Shown here piece by piece: positions 33,101-44,528 of a stretch of 64,000 nt of DNA. The stretch comes from Nymphaea colorata (lineage: Eukaryota > Streptophyta > Magnoliopsida > Nymphaeales > Nymphaeaceae), in contig NC_045148.1 in assembly GCF_008831285.2 (NCBI RefSeq), positions 15,850,802-15,914,801 on the forward strand, written 5' to 3'. The first letter of the stretch is position 1, and each line of letters begins with the position of its first letter. The position numbers were made by a program, and so were the translations under genes. Under the pieces are notes generated by a model, which saw only the letters and a program-made list of their open reading frames with translations, did not search any database and was not told the DNA's origin.

Positions 33101-33492
33101 TTTACTTTTGGCTGTTCTTATTGCTGGTTATGAAATGTTTATTGAATAAAATGTTTGTGCAATAGTTTTTGTTTGTTAATTGATTAATTTCGGAGCACGA
33201 TATAACTTCACACCAAACAGTTTATTTGGATTTCCTGTGGATCATGTCAAATTAATCTGTATATATTGTTCGATTGATCGTTTCCCATTTACATGTCTTT
33301 TTATTTGGTTTGACACTTGAATGATCTTATGTTTTTAATTTGTGTACCTTAATGGATTGGCAATAATGGTATACATTTTCAGGTATTTTTGAGGCAACTT
33401 CCATGGAGCGGATAAGAAAAACAACCAGTAATTCTCATAGCTTAGTGGACGACACAATCGGAAATGACCAATCATTGTCTCTTCCTTCATAG
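27193..33492 (+). CDS. ZnT5/MTP12 N-terminal-half-like multi-pass membrane protein, no CDF domain
   Basis: Exons: 27193-27254, 29660-29852, 29963-30048, 30434-30518, 31012-31090, 31373-31509, 31625-31711, 32254-32366, 32935-33065, 33383-33492, giving 360 residues. Nine introns; eight are GT-AG and the fifth appears to be AT-AC. The product has about eight to ten hydrophobic segments and a short polar tail. Pattern and order match the N-terminal membrane domain of ZnT5-type zinc transporters (plant MTP12): QKPW after the second segment, CGPIR before the fourth, RVVARRVSLKNQLKRRL in the middle, and FYIDSLAEE after a later one. In ZnT5 this domain precedes a cation-efflux domain that pairs with ZnT6-type partners in the Golgi. 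Here the stop follows the first half, and no cation-efflux sequence is visible before the next gene. It may be a standalone partner or regulator; transport by itself is not supported. Start: first of two adjacent ATGs. Confidence 0.8.
28492..28748 (-). mobile_element. Probable copia-type LTR remnant in intron 1
   Basis: On the minus strand the segment starts TGTCTAAGGAGATATAT and contains a GATATATTTCATTGGAG stretch, a TATATAGAGATGAAAAG promoter-like stretch and a CTTTTCTTCTTTCGC block, an arrangement common in plant copia LTRs. I could not find a matching target-site duplication, so the left boundary is approximate. A diverged direct repeat with GCTACATGA and GAACTAGT motifs (about 28,256 and 28,406) lies just upstream. 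Confidence 0.4.
31091..31372 (+). other. Probable U12-type AT-AC intron
   Basis: The intron begins ATATCCTT, the consensus 5' splice site of U12 AT-AC introns, and ends with AC after a branch-like GAACTTAAC at 31,355-31,362, whose likely branch A is about 11 bases from the 3' end, the normal spacing for this class. There is no usable GT donor at the exon 5 end. Removing exactly 31,091-31,372 joins the frames (TTT T|CT TTC AAG) and gives continuous protein resembling the family. Confidence 0.85.
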
Positions 33493-34841
33493 TGCGAAGT
33501 AAATGTACTGCTGTATTGATTCTTCCAAAATTTCTTCTCCTCTTCACCTGTGATTATGTTGAAAACAACCTTTTGTGTGATTTATGTTTAAACTATATAA
33601 TTCCAGGGAACGGGAATGTGATTATGCATGTCCTTATTGTTGGTTTTGCAATTTCTTCTCTCGATTTTGTTTCCTTTTATGTTTATTGCAAAAAATTTGC
33701 AACCCATCCAATGGAACTTTTTAGTTCCTCCATTCCTGGTGCCTATGAGGACAGGTGCTTCCGTTTCTCTCTCAGTACCAAATTTTAAGGGAAAAAAGGA
33801 AAAAGCAAACTCTTAGTACAACGCCTTAAACGATGGGCTTAAATAAACACAAACTCAAATTCATGATTTATTCTCAAAGCATCAGGATTTTGGTGTCCAA
33901 CGCTATCCGCCCAGTTTCTTATTTGAGATTAAAAGCTTAGTACTTTTCTTTGGATTAAGTAAGTATCTTCCAGATCATTTCGAAAGACGCATCCCGGCAT
34001 CCAAAGTCACATTGGGGCTGGGGGCATAACCACCGGTAACCATCGCAGAAGTACTGATTCATATTTTAGGTTGGAACGTGAGAGCTTCAAAGGCATGTCT
34101 ATCTAAAGCGACATCTTAGAGTTCTGAGGGCATATAATCAATCGAACATGCTTCAATATTAAAAGGGCTACTAGTTTAGAGAGAACTAAGCAAATCTCGT
34201 TGTGTGCATCTTTGTGAAAAGGTTGGCTGATTCTCTACGAGCCTTAGGTACGACGCGTTCGATTTATGTTTTTTTCTCTTTACATCAACTGATCTTTACT
34301 CTACCTGTGCGCTTGCTTAAGTTACCAGATCCAGCGTACTTACGTGCCCATTTTTGAAGAATCTGCTCAACTGATAGCGGACATTTGCGACCACCATCAA
34401 ATTTACAGGACAGCATAATCATTTGTTTTTTAAGATTCAGTGGGGGGAGCTCTCAACTTCTCTGGCCGGGAGCGTAAAAACCTCAAGGAGGCAAGGGTTT
34501 TCTCAAAAGGTGGGCACCACGCAGATTTGAGACTTGAAGATAATTTCTAAGACTGAGATCTATGGTAACCAATATTGTTACTATGAAAAACACGGGAAAA
34601 AAATTTAAAAAATGTTGCATTTTCTTCTTGATATAAAGTCACGCATTTCATTGGACATGCTAGATGTTGGGCGATTTTGGTTATTTGCTCCAGAAAAAGC
34701 CTGTAATTTGATCAGAATGGGCGCTCTTTCAGTTTTTCTTGTTAGAATTAATATAAAATGTAAAAACATAGCTCCCATTCGCGCTGTTGTCTCTCCGTCC
34801 TCACTCCTCCCTAAAGAGGGTCGGATTTCTCTCTCTCTCTC
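33493..34841. other. Intergenic region between zinc-transporter-like gene and ALT copy A
   Basis: Searched in particular for a cation-efflux domain that could continue the upstream gene; none is visible in any frame. The last 50 bases are pyrimidine-rich (CT run at about 34,829-34,840) and probably 5' UTR of the thioesterase. Confidence 0.55.
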
Positions 34842-37316
34842 ATGATGCAGGCGGCTGTGGCTCAGGCGACGCTGCGTCTTCCCTTGGTATCGCCGCCAAA
34901 TCCTACTCCCCATCTCCTCATCAGCTCCGGCACCAATGCTCACTGCTCCTTGACTCTTCGCTCTCTCTCCAACGTCAACAGCTCCATCTCCTCTTCTCCT
35001 CCTCCTATGCGCTTCACCTCTATTGCTCCTCTTCGGAGCATGATCCAACCGTCGGATTTTCCCGCTGGCAAAGGGTGGTGTCTCTTTCTCTCCGATTGAT
35101 TTTTTTTCCCTGGCTATATTGTACTCATGTTTCGCTGACGTCGGTACCTCCGGTTCTTTGTGTTCATACTTGGCTCATGTTGCTGCCTTCGATTTCATTG
35201 TAGAATGAGCAATTTCTTTGAGGTTGAGCTTAAAGTTCGCGACTACGAGTTGGATCAATTTGGCGTCGTGAACAATGCGGTTTATGCTAGCTACTGCCAA
35301 CACGGTCACTCCTTCAATCTCTGCCTTTTCTTTTCCCATCTCTGTTAGTTACAACGCATTCTCTTTTTGTTCTCACCACAAAGTTACTCGAATAGCAACT
35401 GATTTCTTTGTCTCTGGTTAGTATGATAAAAATTAAAAGCTTCTTTGTCTTTGTAGTCTTCCTCAATTGTAGCGCACCTCCACTGGATCCAAGGTGGGTC
35501 CGTTGGTATTTTTCTTGGTTTTGCCACTGATTTTTTTTTATGTTTCCAATATTCGAACTTTTGGTATCACACCTCCTCACTATAGATGAAAAGCCTATGC
35601 AGGAGGTAGAAATTTTTGGTGCATTTGAGTACCTGCTTCATGTGGAATAGCTTACTTATGGAAGGAGAAAGGACTACTTAAGAAGTAATAAACGAGAAAC
35701 CAAGTAACAAACGAGAAACCATGATTTTCTTGAGAAAGAATGACAGTCATCTCCGCTCTCTTCCAATTATTTTGAGGTCATATGTAAAATGGCTGTTTGT
35801 CCAAGAAGATCGATACATATAATGTATGTATGTATGTTCTCTTGACTTTCTTCATTGGACATGGTTAGATAAATATGTCCCAAGAGTTTTGGGTGTTTGA
35901 GTTTGTGTCGGAAAACTTTATAACCGTAGGTTGGCGAAGATCGTGAGGGGTAATTTCCTTGGTGGCAGGTTATGCTCTTTATTTCCCTTTTTTGTTTTAC
36001 GCCCTCTACAGAAAAGTTCACTCTTATCTCCGACAGTATGTACAAATGTAGGTCAGCAGCTTGCTTTATCGAATATCTAACAAGCCACTATACATCCAAC
36101 CGTCTTGCTGTTTGATCTGAGTTTTTATCAAAAGCTGACAAAAAAGCATCACTAGTTGACACAATGAAAGCTCGTGAGTCATAAGGCTGGCTTTCGGAGA
36201 ATTGTTTTGTAAAGCGAGATATCTTAAATATCAATATATGTTCATCTCTTTACTGAAAAATGCGTGCAAACATGAAACTTCTTACTGGTAACAGATAATA
36301 CCCTATATTGTCCAGTTTCAGTACATACCATGTTACAATAGGAACTACAGAAATTTCTGCATTTGCTGAATTACAGATAATGTTTTCTGATATAGCAAAT
36401 ATCAAATATGTTTTTTGCTAATGGCTGTCCTAAAAGATGAGATTGATGGTATCTTCGTTTTCACATTTGATTTCTTGACTGCCCAAGTAGAAAGCATTTA
36501 GTTATTGAGACATTGAAATGTCAAGGATTGTCTATTTAAATAGAAATATCGAATCAATTGTTTTGCGCATGCAGTTGTCTTATTTTAGTTTCTAGGACTT
36601 ACCGACTGCATGCTGATAGAGTTAAGTTGACTGTGTGCTTCCTATCAATTTTGTGCGTCGTAGTGTTTCAAATTTTCTGAATTCTTACATTTAGTCACTT
36701 TAATTGTGTAGCAGGTCGACATGAATTCTTTGAAAGTATTGGCTTGAGTGCAGATGCAGTTGCTCGAACTGGAGAATCCCTGGCCCTAACAGACTTGTCT
36801 CTCAAATTCTACTCTCCTCTAAAGGTCTGTTAAGTGGTGTAGTTATTTTAGCTTATCTTAAATCATGATTTTTTTCCCCCCCTGTATTGTCTGTTTATTT
36901 TCTTAATAGTTTTAGAGAACTCATTTGTTTTAGTGGACATTTGTGGCAGCCAGTCTGGTGATAGGTTCATTGTAAAAGTTAGAGTATCTGGTTATTCAGC
37001 TGCCCGTTTATTCTTTGAACACTTCATCTACAAACTGCCGAACCAAGAGGTGAGTACTGTTACATATCTAGAGCTGCTATGCCTATAATAGTGAATCTTA
37101 GCGAAGAGTTCTTTTACCTCCTGCTCTTGCTACTTCAAACGAGGAAAAGGAGGAATTTCTGGTTCATTGACATCGTTTCTTTTCCCCCAGCTGATTTTGG
37201 AAGCTAAGGCTACTGCTGTCTCCCTTGACAAGAACTATCGCCCAGTTCGTATTCCAGCCCATATCAAATCTAGACTTGTTCTGCTTTTACGTAGTGAAGA
37301 ATCCAACTGCAATTGA
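34842..37316 (+). CDS. ALT-type acyl-ACP thioesterase, chloroplast (copy A)
   Basis: Exons: 34842-35074, 35204-35304, 36715-36824, 36954-37049, 37191-37316, giving 221 residues. Residues 1 to about 75 are Ser/Pro/Leu-rich with few acidic residues, a likely plastid transit peptide. A single hotdog-fold 4HBT domain follows. It has the motif [16 protein letters not shown] with the presumed catalytic Asp95, then [15 protein letters not shown], and ends with RPVRIP. This matches the plant ALT family (acyl-lipid thioesterases, Arabidopsis At1g68260 group). These release medium-chain fatty acids or beta-keto acids from acyl-ACP in plastids and supply methylketones and related compounds. Exon 4 begins at CAG|TCTGG (36,954), chosen because it alone keeps the family reading SGDRF. 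It is the most typical ALT gene of the three in the window. Confidence 0.9.
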
Positions 37317-38935
37317 TGGTTGAGCTCGTCGTGGATACTGAAAATGACAGTCAAGAACTTCAGCATTTCAGGAATAAGATTTCATATTCGAGATTTTGAG
37401 CATCATTGATTCTTCACTTTCTATAGAATTCTTAAAGGCTGTTTGATTCATCAAGAGGGAATGGAAACCGACTTTCCTTGTTCATGCTCGACAGCTTGCC
37501 GACGTGGTTGGACGGCAAAATCAAATCATACCTCTTACCATGTGATTAAAAGATGCCGTAAGGTAAGAAGGTGCAAAAATATCCCAAACAACCCCAAACT
37601 CATATCTTTCTTCACCTTTTTTAAGGTTACCGGTATGAAATGACTGAACTTTCATGCCACCTGAGCATTTTCTCAAACCTGTTCTGTGATCAATCTGGGC
37701 TAATTATGTCTTGCCCAAATCGTACAATTTTTGCAATAGAAATGGATTGTATTGCCCAAATCCTAACTCTAAATTTACAATGGAAGTGAAAGTGATTCAT
37801 CTCAATATTAGTTTCCACACCAATGTGTCCTTTGTTGGGAGATAAGATGAGATTTATCTTGTATTTTGTGAAGCCTTTTGTTCATTTTATTCAATTTTTG
37901 GGGCCATATGTGATGACATTGTTTCGGGGAAAATAGCTTACGGGGTGTGGTTACGGGCATTGGCGACTTCTCTTTTCGAGCTTTGAACTGGCGCGGTTTG
38001 TGACGGAAATGGCGATTTCTGACATGGCCATTTTCGGTATGCGGTCCTTTAACCGGATGGCTAGTAGATCAAGTGTTGAGGTTGCCCTTGAGCAAGAACC
38101 TGTGGTCTTTCTCCCTCTGTACTTTTCTTTCTATGAATTCTGATGAACTATATATATATTTGCCTGTCGTAAGATCCTTTTTTGTTTATACGGTTTGGTC
38201 AGATATGGAATTTCCCTATGATATATATAGATATTAAAAAGGTTTCTGACTTAGAGTTATGAGGGGTTTTGTCAGGAGTTGAGCGGGCCTGGCTTGGGTC
38301 CATAATTCCCCCCCAGTCGGCAGATTACGCAATTAGTTAACGAAGAGAACCATTATTTTGGTATCATATTTATTGGCGGTAAGAGCGTTATCATAAGCCT
38401 TAACAGTGATGATAATACAGATTGTATTCCTGATCTTGTCCGTGGTTTTTCATTTTTTCGTCTTTTGGATATTTATTGGCAGTAAGAACATTATCATAAG
38501 CCTTAACAGTGTGATGATGATAATACAAATTGTATTCCTGATCTTGTCCGTGGCTTCTTTTTTTTTTTGTCTTTCTTTTGGCCCTGCATAAGAACTCTCC
38601 TCATTGAAATGAAAGTGGAGACCCTTCGTGGTTAGACCTGTAAGGATAATTCATCACTGTTCAGTCTCCTTAGCTTTTACCTTTCCGTTTGTCAAAAAGC
38701 CGAGAATACAAACTATACAGATATGAGCGGCAACACATAACTTCATGTGTTTGTGCAGAGGATGATATAAGCAAGTACGTTTAAATATTACTTCAGTTTG
38801 TATAATTGTATTTGAGCTTGACAGACCTGGTTCTTCCCTTAGGATTAGTACACTCCTTGTTTTGCATTGAAGAAAGTTCGTAGCATAGGTTTGAAAGATG
38901 TTTCCTGAGTCTTCTCACTCTATCCGTCCTTGATT

Positions 38936-38977
<42 letters not shown>

Positions 38978-39575
38978 CCTTTTAAACTGCTGTTTTTTTC
39001 CTCTCCTTATTCTGCTTACATACTCATGGCTCTCACGGCTACTGCCTTGCTGGTTCTCTATTTCTTGTTATTCTGTCTTCTTCCAATTCCCTTCTCAACT
39101 ACTCTGCGTGGGTAGCTTCACATACTCTACATGTCGGCATCACTCTTGGTTCTCTCTCTCTCCATCCTGGTTCTTGTGGAAGCAACCAAATACGAATAGG
39201 GAACCTCATCTGTATGTTATGTGTGTGTTTTACTAGTCGTAGTTCTTGTGGCTGCAACCAAAGTTCCTGTTTGGTTCTAAAACCAACTGAGAATGGTCTC
39301 TCTCTCTCTCTCTCTCTCTAAGCTTGACTCTATGTTCCTTTTCCGTTCAAGTCTTCAGGTACACCAAAGTTTAAGGTAACTTTAGGGTTCAAAGTATCAA
39401 AATTTCAAGCCATGCAAAGCAACCCACAGGCAACAAAGCCCAAGAGGTGAGGTACCTATTTACCTTAAATGGAAGAAAAGAATAATTGCTGTGAAAAGAG
39501 CCAAGCTAAAAGTAAAAGAAGCTAGAAAGCGTCATCTAACACCACACCACCAAGAATCGCTAGAGAAAAACGACA
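37317..39575. other. Intergenic region between ALT copy A and the RTM2-like gene
   Basis: 3' UTR of the thioesterase, then A/T-rich sequence with no supported gene. Contains the tandem repeat at 38,366-38,560 and CT tracts at 38,939-38,972 and 39,298-39,319. Confidence 0.55.
38366..38560 (+). repeat. Tandem direct repeat, two units of about 103 bp
   Basis: ATATTTATTGGCRGTAAGA starts both units (38,366 and 38,469). Each continues through ATTATCATAAGCCTTAACAG and ends with a CTTGTCCGTGG phrase. The units differ by a few substitutions and a short GATGAT slippage. The location is non-coding. Confidence 0.85.
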
Positions 39576-40994
39576 ATGGATATGGAGCTGGGACTGAAAA
39601 TCAAGAAGACCAGAGAGGCCTCCAAAAGCGCCAAACTTACCAAAGACAGTATCCCCATCTTCACATCCCATGAAACGGAAACCCTATACATCCTTGTTGG
39701 CTATCTGTCAGGTAAAATTCACAGTTCTCTTGTGTTTCTCTGTATGCAGCGTGTTTAAATACCCGAATTTCTAGCAGGTTATCTGAAGGGCAACATTGGA
39801 ATGATGATCGATGGTGGAGGATCGCTGTTAACCATCAATGGCGAGAAGTTAATTGAGGAGATGGTCATAGTGAAATGGGGAATGTACAGGAAGAAAATTG
39901 AACCCAGGAGGTTCCAGAAAGTTTTCCGCATTCCTGAAAGTGTGGACGTTGACAGGATAAAGGCCAGGTTTGATGAAGAAGAAGGAATCCTGAGAGTTTT
40001 CATGCCCAAGATCAACGTTGGTGAATTTTCAGGAATATGGATTCAAGAAGTTGATGATGAAGCCGCTGATGCAGGGACACGTAATGTTGCCATTGAGATG
40101 GAAAAAGCAGAAGATCTACAGCAAAGTCCGGAAACATTTCCTGCTGAAGATGATGAAGATGATTACCATGTGGGGGGCATGGAAGGTTTTCCTGTGGAGG
40201 AAGACGATACAGAATCTTGTAGTGGAGACAAAATGCAACTGATGGAAGAGGAGGAGCAGATAGGTCCTGAAGAAATGGTTCGTCCAGAAATTGCCTTCCC
40301 AAACGAAGAAAAGGAGGTCACCAACTTAGAAGACAACAGTGAACGTGAACAGCCAATAAAAATACAAACAGTGCCCTCCAAGCCTAGGGAGGACCAAGGG
40401 GTTCCACAAGAAATGCCACAAAACAAAGGCAGGGTAGATGGAAATAAGGGAGAAGTGTGTGAAACTGTGGGAAAAGATACATTAGGAAAGGAAAATAAAG
40501 GAGTACAGGCACCAGAATCACCTGTCCGTGATACAAAATTGTCAGGAGCACCATGTGAAGAAAAGCTTCATAAACCAGATTTACCAAACCCACCCTCAAC
40601 TCAAGCAAGTGAACAGGAGAACTCTGGAGCCGAAATTTCAGAGAAGGACCAGGAAAAGCAGCAGTGTGAAGGAGAAAGGGAAAGAGAGAACATAGAAGAG
40701 ATTCCAGGTGGAGATATGCCAAGCAAGGAAATGTGTGAAATTTCTACAGATGATAAAAATGAAGATTTGCCAGAAGCAGAACAAAGAACAACCATGAAGG
40801 ACCAGTCCACCCAGACGCCAGTATGGCCAGAACAAAGAACAACTACAAACGATCAGTCTACTCAGACGCCAGTATGGCCACGCAAGAGATGCAACCTGTA
40901 TTCCCCTTGGTTGTATGTAAGTTCAACGATTGCACTCCTGATGGTGGTAGTTGTGCAACTGTCGAAGGACAAAAGGAAGAAAAGAAATGTATAA
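39576..40994 (+). CDS. HSP20-like protein with C-terminal membrane anchor, RTM2-like
   Basis: Exons: 39576-39711 and 39778-40994, joined across a 66-bp GT-AG intron, giving 450 residues. An alpha-crystallin/HSP20-type domain occupies about residues 25-130: a strand with ETLYILVGYL, then FQKVFRIPESVDVDRIKARF and GILRVFMPK, the last matching the family's G-x-L motif region. A long acidic, Glu/Lys/Gln-rich disordered segment follows (about 135-375). Then come two near-identical 17-residue repeats (380-396, 397-413; EQRTT..DQSTQTPVWP) and a transmembrane segment at about 422-440, followed by a basic tail KDKRKKRNV. This architecture is that of plant RESTRICTED TEV MOVEMENT 2-like proteins, which have a small-heat-shock fold and a C-terminal membrane anchor and act in phloem. 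The role in this plant is unknown. Family call good; orthology to RTM2 itself not claimed. Confidence 0.85.
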
Positions 40995-41791
40995 AGAAAG
41001 AAATGTTAGATCGTGTGTGTGTGTTAGCGTGAGGATCTAGTACACAAATCATTAAAGTTTTAAGCACAAAAGATACTGTATGAAAGTCTGAGCACCGGAC
41101 ATAATGGACTCCACTTCACTTTGCAGTTTGCACTTGCAGAGCAACAACAATTGGAGCACTACTCTCTTTCTGTTTGAGATACTACAAGCGGTCTCCATTG
41201 GTTCGGCAAAATCTCTCATTTGAATAGTTGTTACCAGCTATTACAAGTGTTTGTATCCTCTCACAACGACTTCAAAGCACATCGTTGCAATTAGCTTTAG
41301 GATTCTTGTTGACCACAGAACAGCCCTCTGATGTGTCCGTAACAAAATGAAAGAGAGAAGCAGAGAAGATTGATTAAGCGGAATCCAGATCAAGCTCATA
41401 ACCATAATTCTGTGAGTTCACAAGTGACCTTAAATATGGAAACCACCTCCTTGCAGTATACAAAAAGTTGGGAAAAGTTGGAGAGATCCTTGCCCAAATG
41501 TATAGATCCAACAACGCTCAAAATATTTCACCATCAAGCGCCCAAGACAATTGTATGAGATCAAAAGCTCGAATCATAAACTTGAGGGATACAACTGGAC
41601 TGGACACACACACATACACACTTTTTGGCATGGTTAGTCCTGACTTTTCCATAATGAGTCCTGACCGTTTCAAAGAATCCTGACCTTTCCATCATGGGAG
41701 AAGGCGATCGACTAGCTTTGCCTGCTTTGTTTTTCTTCCTTTGAACCACAGCGGGGAAGTTCATCCCCAACCCGACTAGCCTACGTAACTT

Positions 41792-41858
<67 letters not shown>

Positions 41859-42453
41859 GGAAAGAATGAATGGTGATATTTAGTTTTTGGTGACATCAGG
41901 GGACATCAAATCTGGGTTCAGAACTTCAGATGAATTCCCCTTCTCCTATCTATCTGTCTTCTCCCTCCTCTTCCTTCCTGACCGCTGGTGGCCCATCCCC
42001 CTGCCTTCACCCGCAAGCCAGCCGGGCAGTGCCTCCGACTGGCCCTCCGGCAACGTTTGGGGAGGGTCGCCAGCCCTGCCCCGTCGCCCATCCACCCATG
42101 GTCGGTGGACTCTGGCCCAAGCATAACCATGACCACAGGAATCTGGGGTGGCCTATTAGAAGCCGAATATGTATTTAGTAATTTCAGCAAATATATGGAA
42201 CATGGGTATGTGTGGTTTTGGAGATGGTGTGTCGAATCTGAAACCATACAATTGCATGGTCAGATGCTGGAACAATTTTATAAAATGTGATGTACAAAGA
42301 CTATGTAATAAAAAGTTAGCTGTAGATCACATCATCGAAATGCACCAAAAAAGGAAAAAGAGGGAGCATAAAAATTCAATGGCTCATAATGCATCAAAAT
42401 TTTATCATTTACGAAGCATGGTTTACTTCTGAGGATCTGAAATGGAAGCGTAC
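40995..42453. other. Intergenic region before the duplicated block
   Basis: Contains the TA tract at 41,795-41,856 and a GC-rich, Pro-codon-rich stretch at about 41,935-42,125 that looks unlike the surroundings and may be a transposon fragment. No gene is supported. Confidence 0.5.
41795..41856. repeat. 62-bp (TA)n tract
   Basis: Uninterrupted TA dinucleotides in intergenic DNA between the RTM2-like gene and the duplicated block. Confidence 0.95.
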
Positions 42454-43935
42454 TGATCTATGTCAAGGCGGAAGTACTCCAACAATATCTCAGGTTTTTG
42501 CTCAAGTAACTCTGTGTTCATCTGTTGACAAAAACATCACCAAAAAGTTTACATCACTGACTTGCTTCGGGTCGTCCAATGAAAAATCATTCATGCCACA
42601 AATAGACGAATGGAAACAATGGTGCAGGCGCAGGATTACTCGACTAAAATGAGCAAATCTCCACATAATTTGCCAATACATAAGCTGCTTGCTACAAAGA
42701 AGAAAATCAAGACAGCATCAACTTCTTGAGAAATTAGAGGTGCACTAAAGCATGTTAAGCAATGCCCCAAAGTAAAATTTATCTTTGGCCTTCAAACTCA
42801 AAAGCTGAAGTTTGCTCTATAATATTGTTCTATTACCAGAACTTGCATACCGTCTACTTTTTTTTTTTTCACAATCTTGGCATGTAATAAACGTAGTCAT
42901 GAGTCCCAACCAGAAAATTAACATGGCTAGATAAGATGCAATAGTTCTTTCTCAAATTGAATAATACCAGTCAACTCATCGCAATAATCTCATCTATAAA
43001 ACATCTGGTGTTATTGGCGACAGTCAGTTCTATAAATAAGTTTACTTTGAAAGCAAAGATTCTTTAAATCTGATCTGATGTGAAACGTGCTTATATCACA
43101 TACCCATTTACCAAAATCCACAGTTTGTATATAAATGAAAGTTCTAAAGTTTGATCAGGTAATGTGCAAGGCACATCTCCACTTGGCTATGTAAGTATAT
43201 ATGTATATATATACATGTTTTTCATGCTTACACTGTTAAATATATCACAATGATGCTAAACTTAATAATACATGCAAGTATATACCTTTCTGCTTCCCTG
43301 GCAACACGTCTTAACGATTAGGCGTTGACATTGATTTTTTTAGTGTTTTATTTTAAATGAACGCATGTTCGAGTTTTTTTTAGTTTAGAAAAGCTTGGTG
43401 TTTTATGTCCTGGAGAACGTATAATTCAAGTTTAGCTGAGCTTTGTTATATGGCAAAGTAGACGACAATATAGACGTTTAAAAGCACTTAATCATCAAAA
43501 TGATGCAGACAGGATCTTTATTGTATTTAACAACAGAGTAATAAAAAAAAAACAAAAAACAACTTTACTTGCTTTTTCAACTATACAACCAAGAGAGGTT
43601 GTAAAGGATCATCATTGACATTGAGAAGATTCTGTAAATAATCTAACTCTTAAAGTTTAATATTTTTTGTTTCTAAAAATCCTTTTCCCTTCTGACATTC
43701 TTTTATTTCTGAATATTTTCATTTAAATTCTTTCTCTGCAACACGAAAATTACAAGCGGCGACATGGAAAATGGATGCACAGTTCAAAATCATAAATTTA
43801 TTAATCTTGGATTTATTGTGCGCCAATTTAGTGAATCCGCTTCCCCGTGGTATAGATAATCCAAGGGGCTTGTCACCGCTAAGAAGGGGGGTTCAGTTCA
43901 AAGTTGTCCTACTGCCCACCGGAAAAAAGAAGGCC

Positions 43936-43943
43936 TATAAATA
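43936..43943 (+). promoter_or_regulatory. Probable TATA box of ALT-like gene B
   Basis: TATAAATA, 50 bp before the start codon at 43,986. The matching site of gene C at 61,443 has changed to TATATATA. Confidence 0.5.
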
Positions 43944-43985
43944 ATATGAACTCCGGGCTGGTGACCAAGTGTATCATTGTAGAAA

Positions 43986-44472
43986 ATGGAAGTCCTAACC
44001 ACGTTCAAGACTGGGGCTCTGTTCTGTCCTTCCATTCGTTCAAGTGGAAAGACGATGCCATGCTCTAACTCACCCTCCTCCCTTCGTCTGCCACTGACGG
44101 CCAAGTTGCCTTCTGTAAAGAAGCACTTTCTAACACCGCCGCAGTTCAGCCTTCAAAGGATCAATGGTGCGCAAAATGAATCGTGGTAAATATCATCTCA
44201 TTGGAATTACGATTTTCATTATCTTGTTTTCTCGTGCTATTTTTTCACAAAACTGGGGCTAATTGTATGCTTCTATGGGTTTGTATTAGACAGACGCCTG
44301 GCTAGAGCTAGAATTATGTATACATGAAAAACTTGGTATGTTGAAGGCATTGTAATTGGAAGAGCTGGTTGCCTTAGCTGATAGATTATAATTGGTTCAT
44401 AGTTTGTTGAGTGAAATAATGTTTGTCAGATTCACAACATTAATGCTTAAGATGCGTTTTAGAATATATATA

Positions 44473-44528
<56 letters not shown>

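Noticed and set aside
34605-35048. 147-codon open frame on the minus strand
   Set aside because: It is the antisense shadow of thioesterase exon 1 and its 5' UTR, rich in Arg from the reversed transit-peptide codons.
40012-40810. Minus-strand open frames of 65-112 codons
   Set aside because: Shadows of the Glu/Lys-rich coding exon of the RTM2-like gene.
41887-42247. GC-rich stretch with several overlapping open frames as a gene
   Set aside because: Frames on both strands are Pro/Ala-rich by composition and none matches a family. It is more likely a repeat fragment.
43946-44068. A 40-codon frame overlapping the start of ALT-like gene B, conserved in gene C (61,453-61,575), as a regulatory uORF
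   Set aside because: Its ATG is only about ten bases after the TATA box, so it would lie upstream of the expected transcription start. Conservation is explained by the recent duplication.
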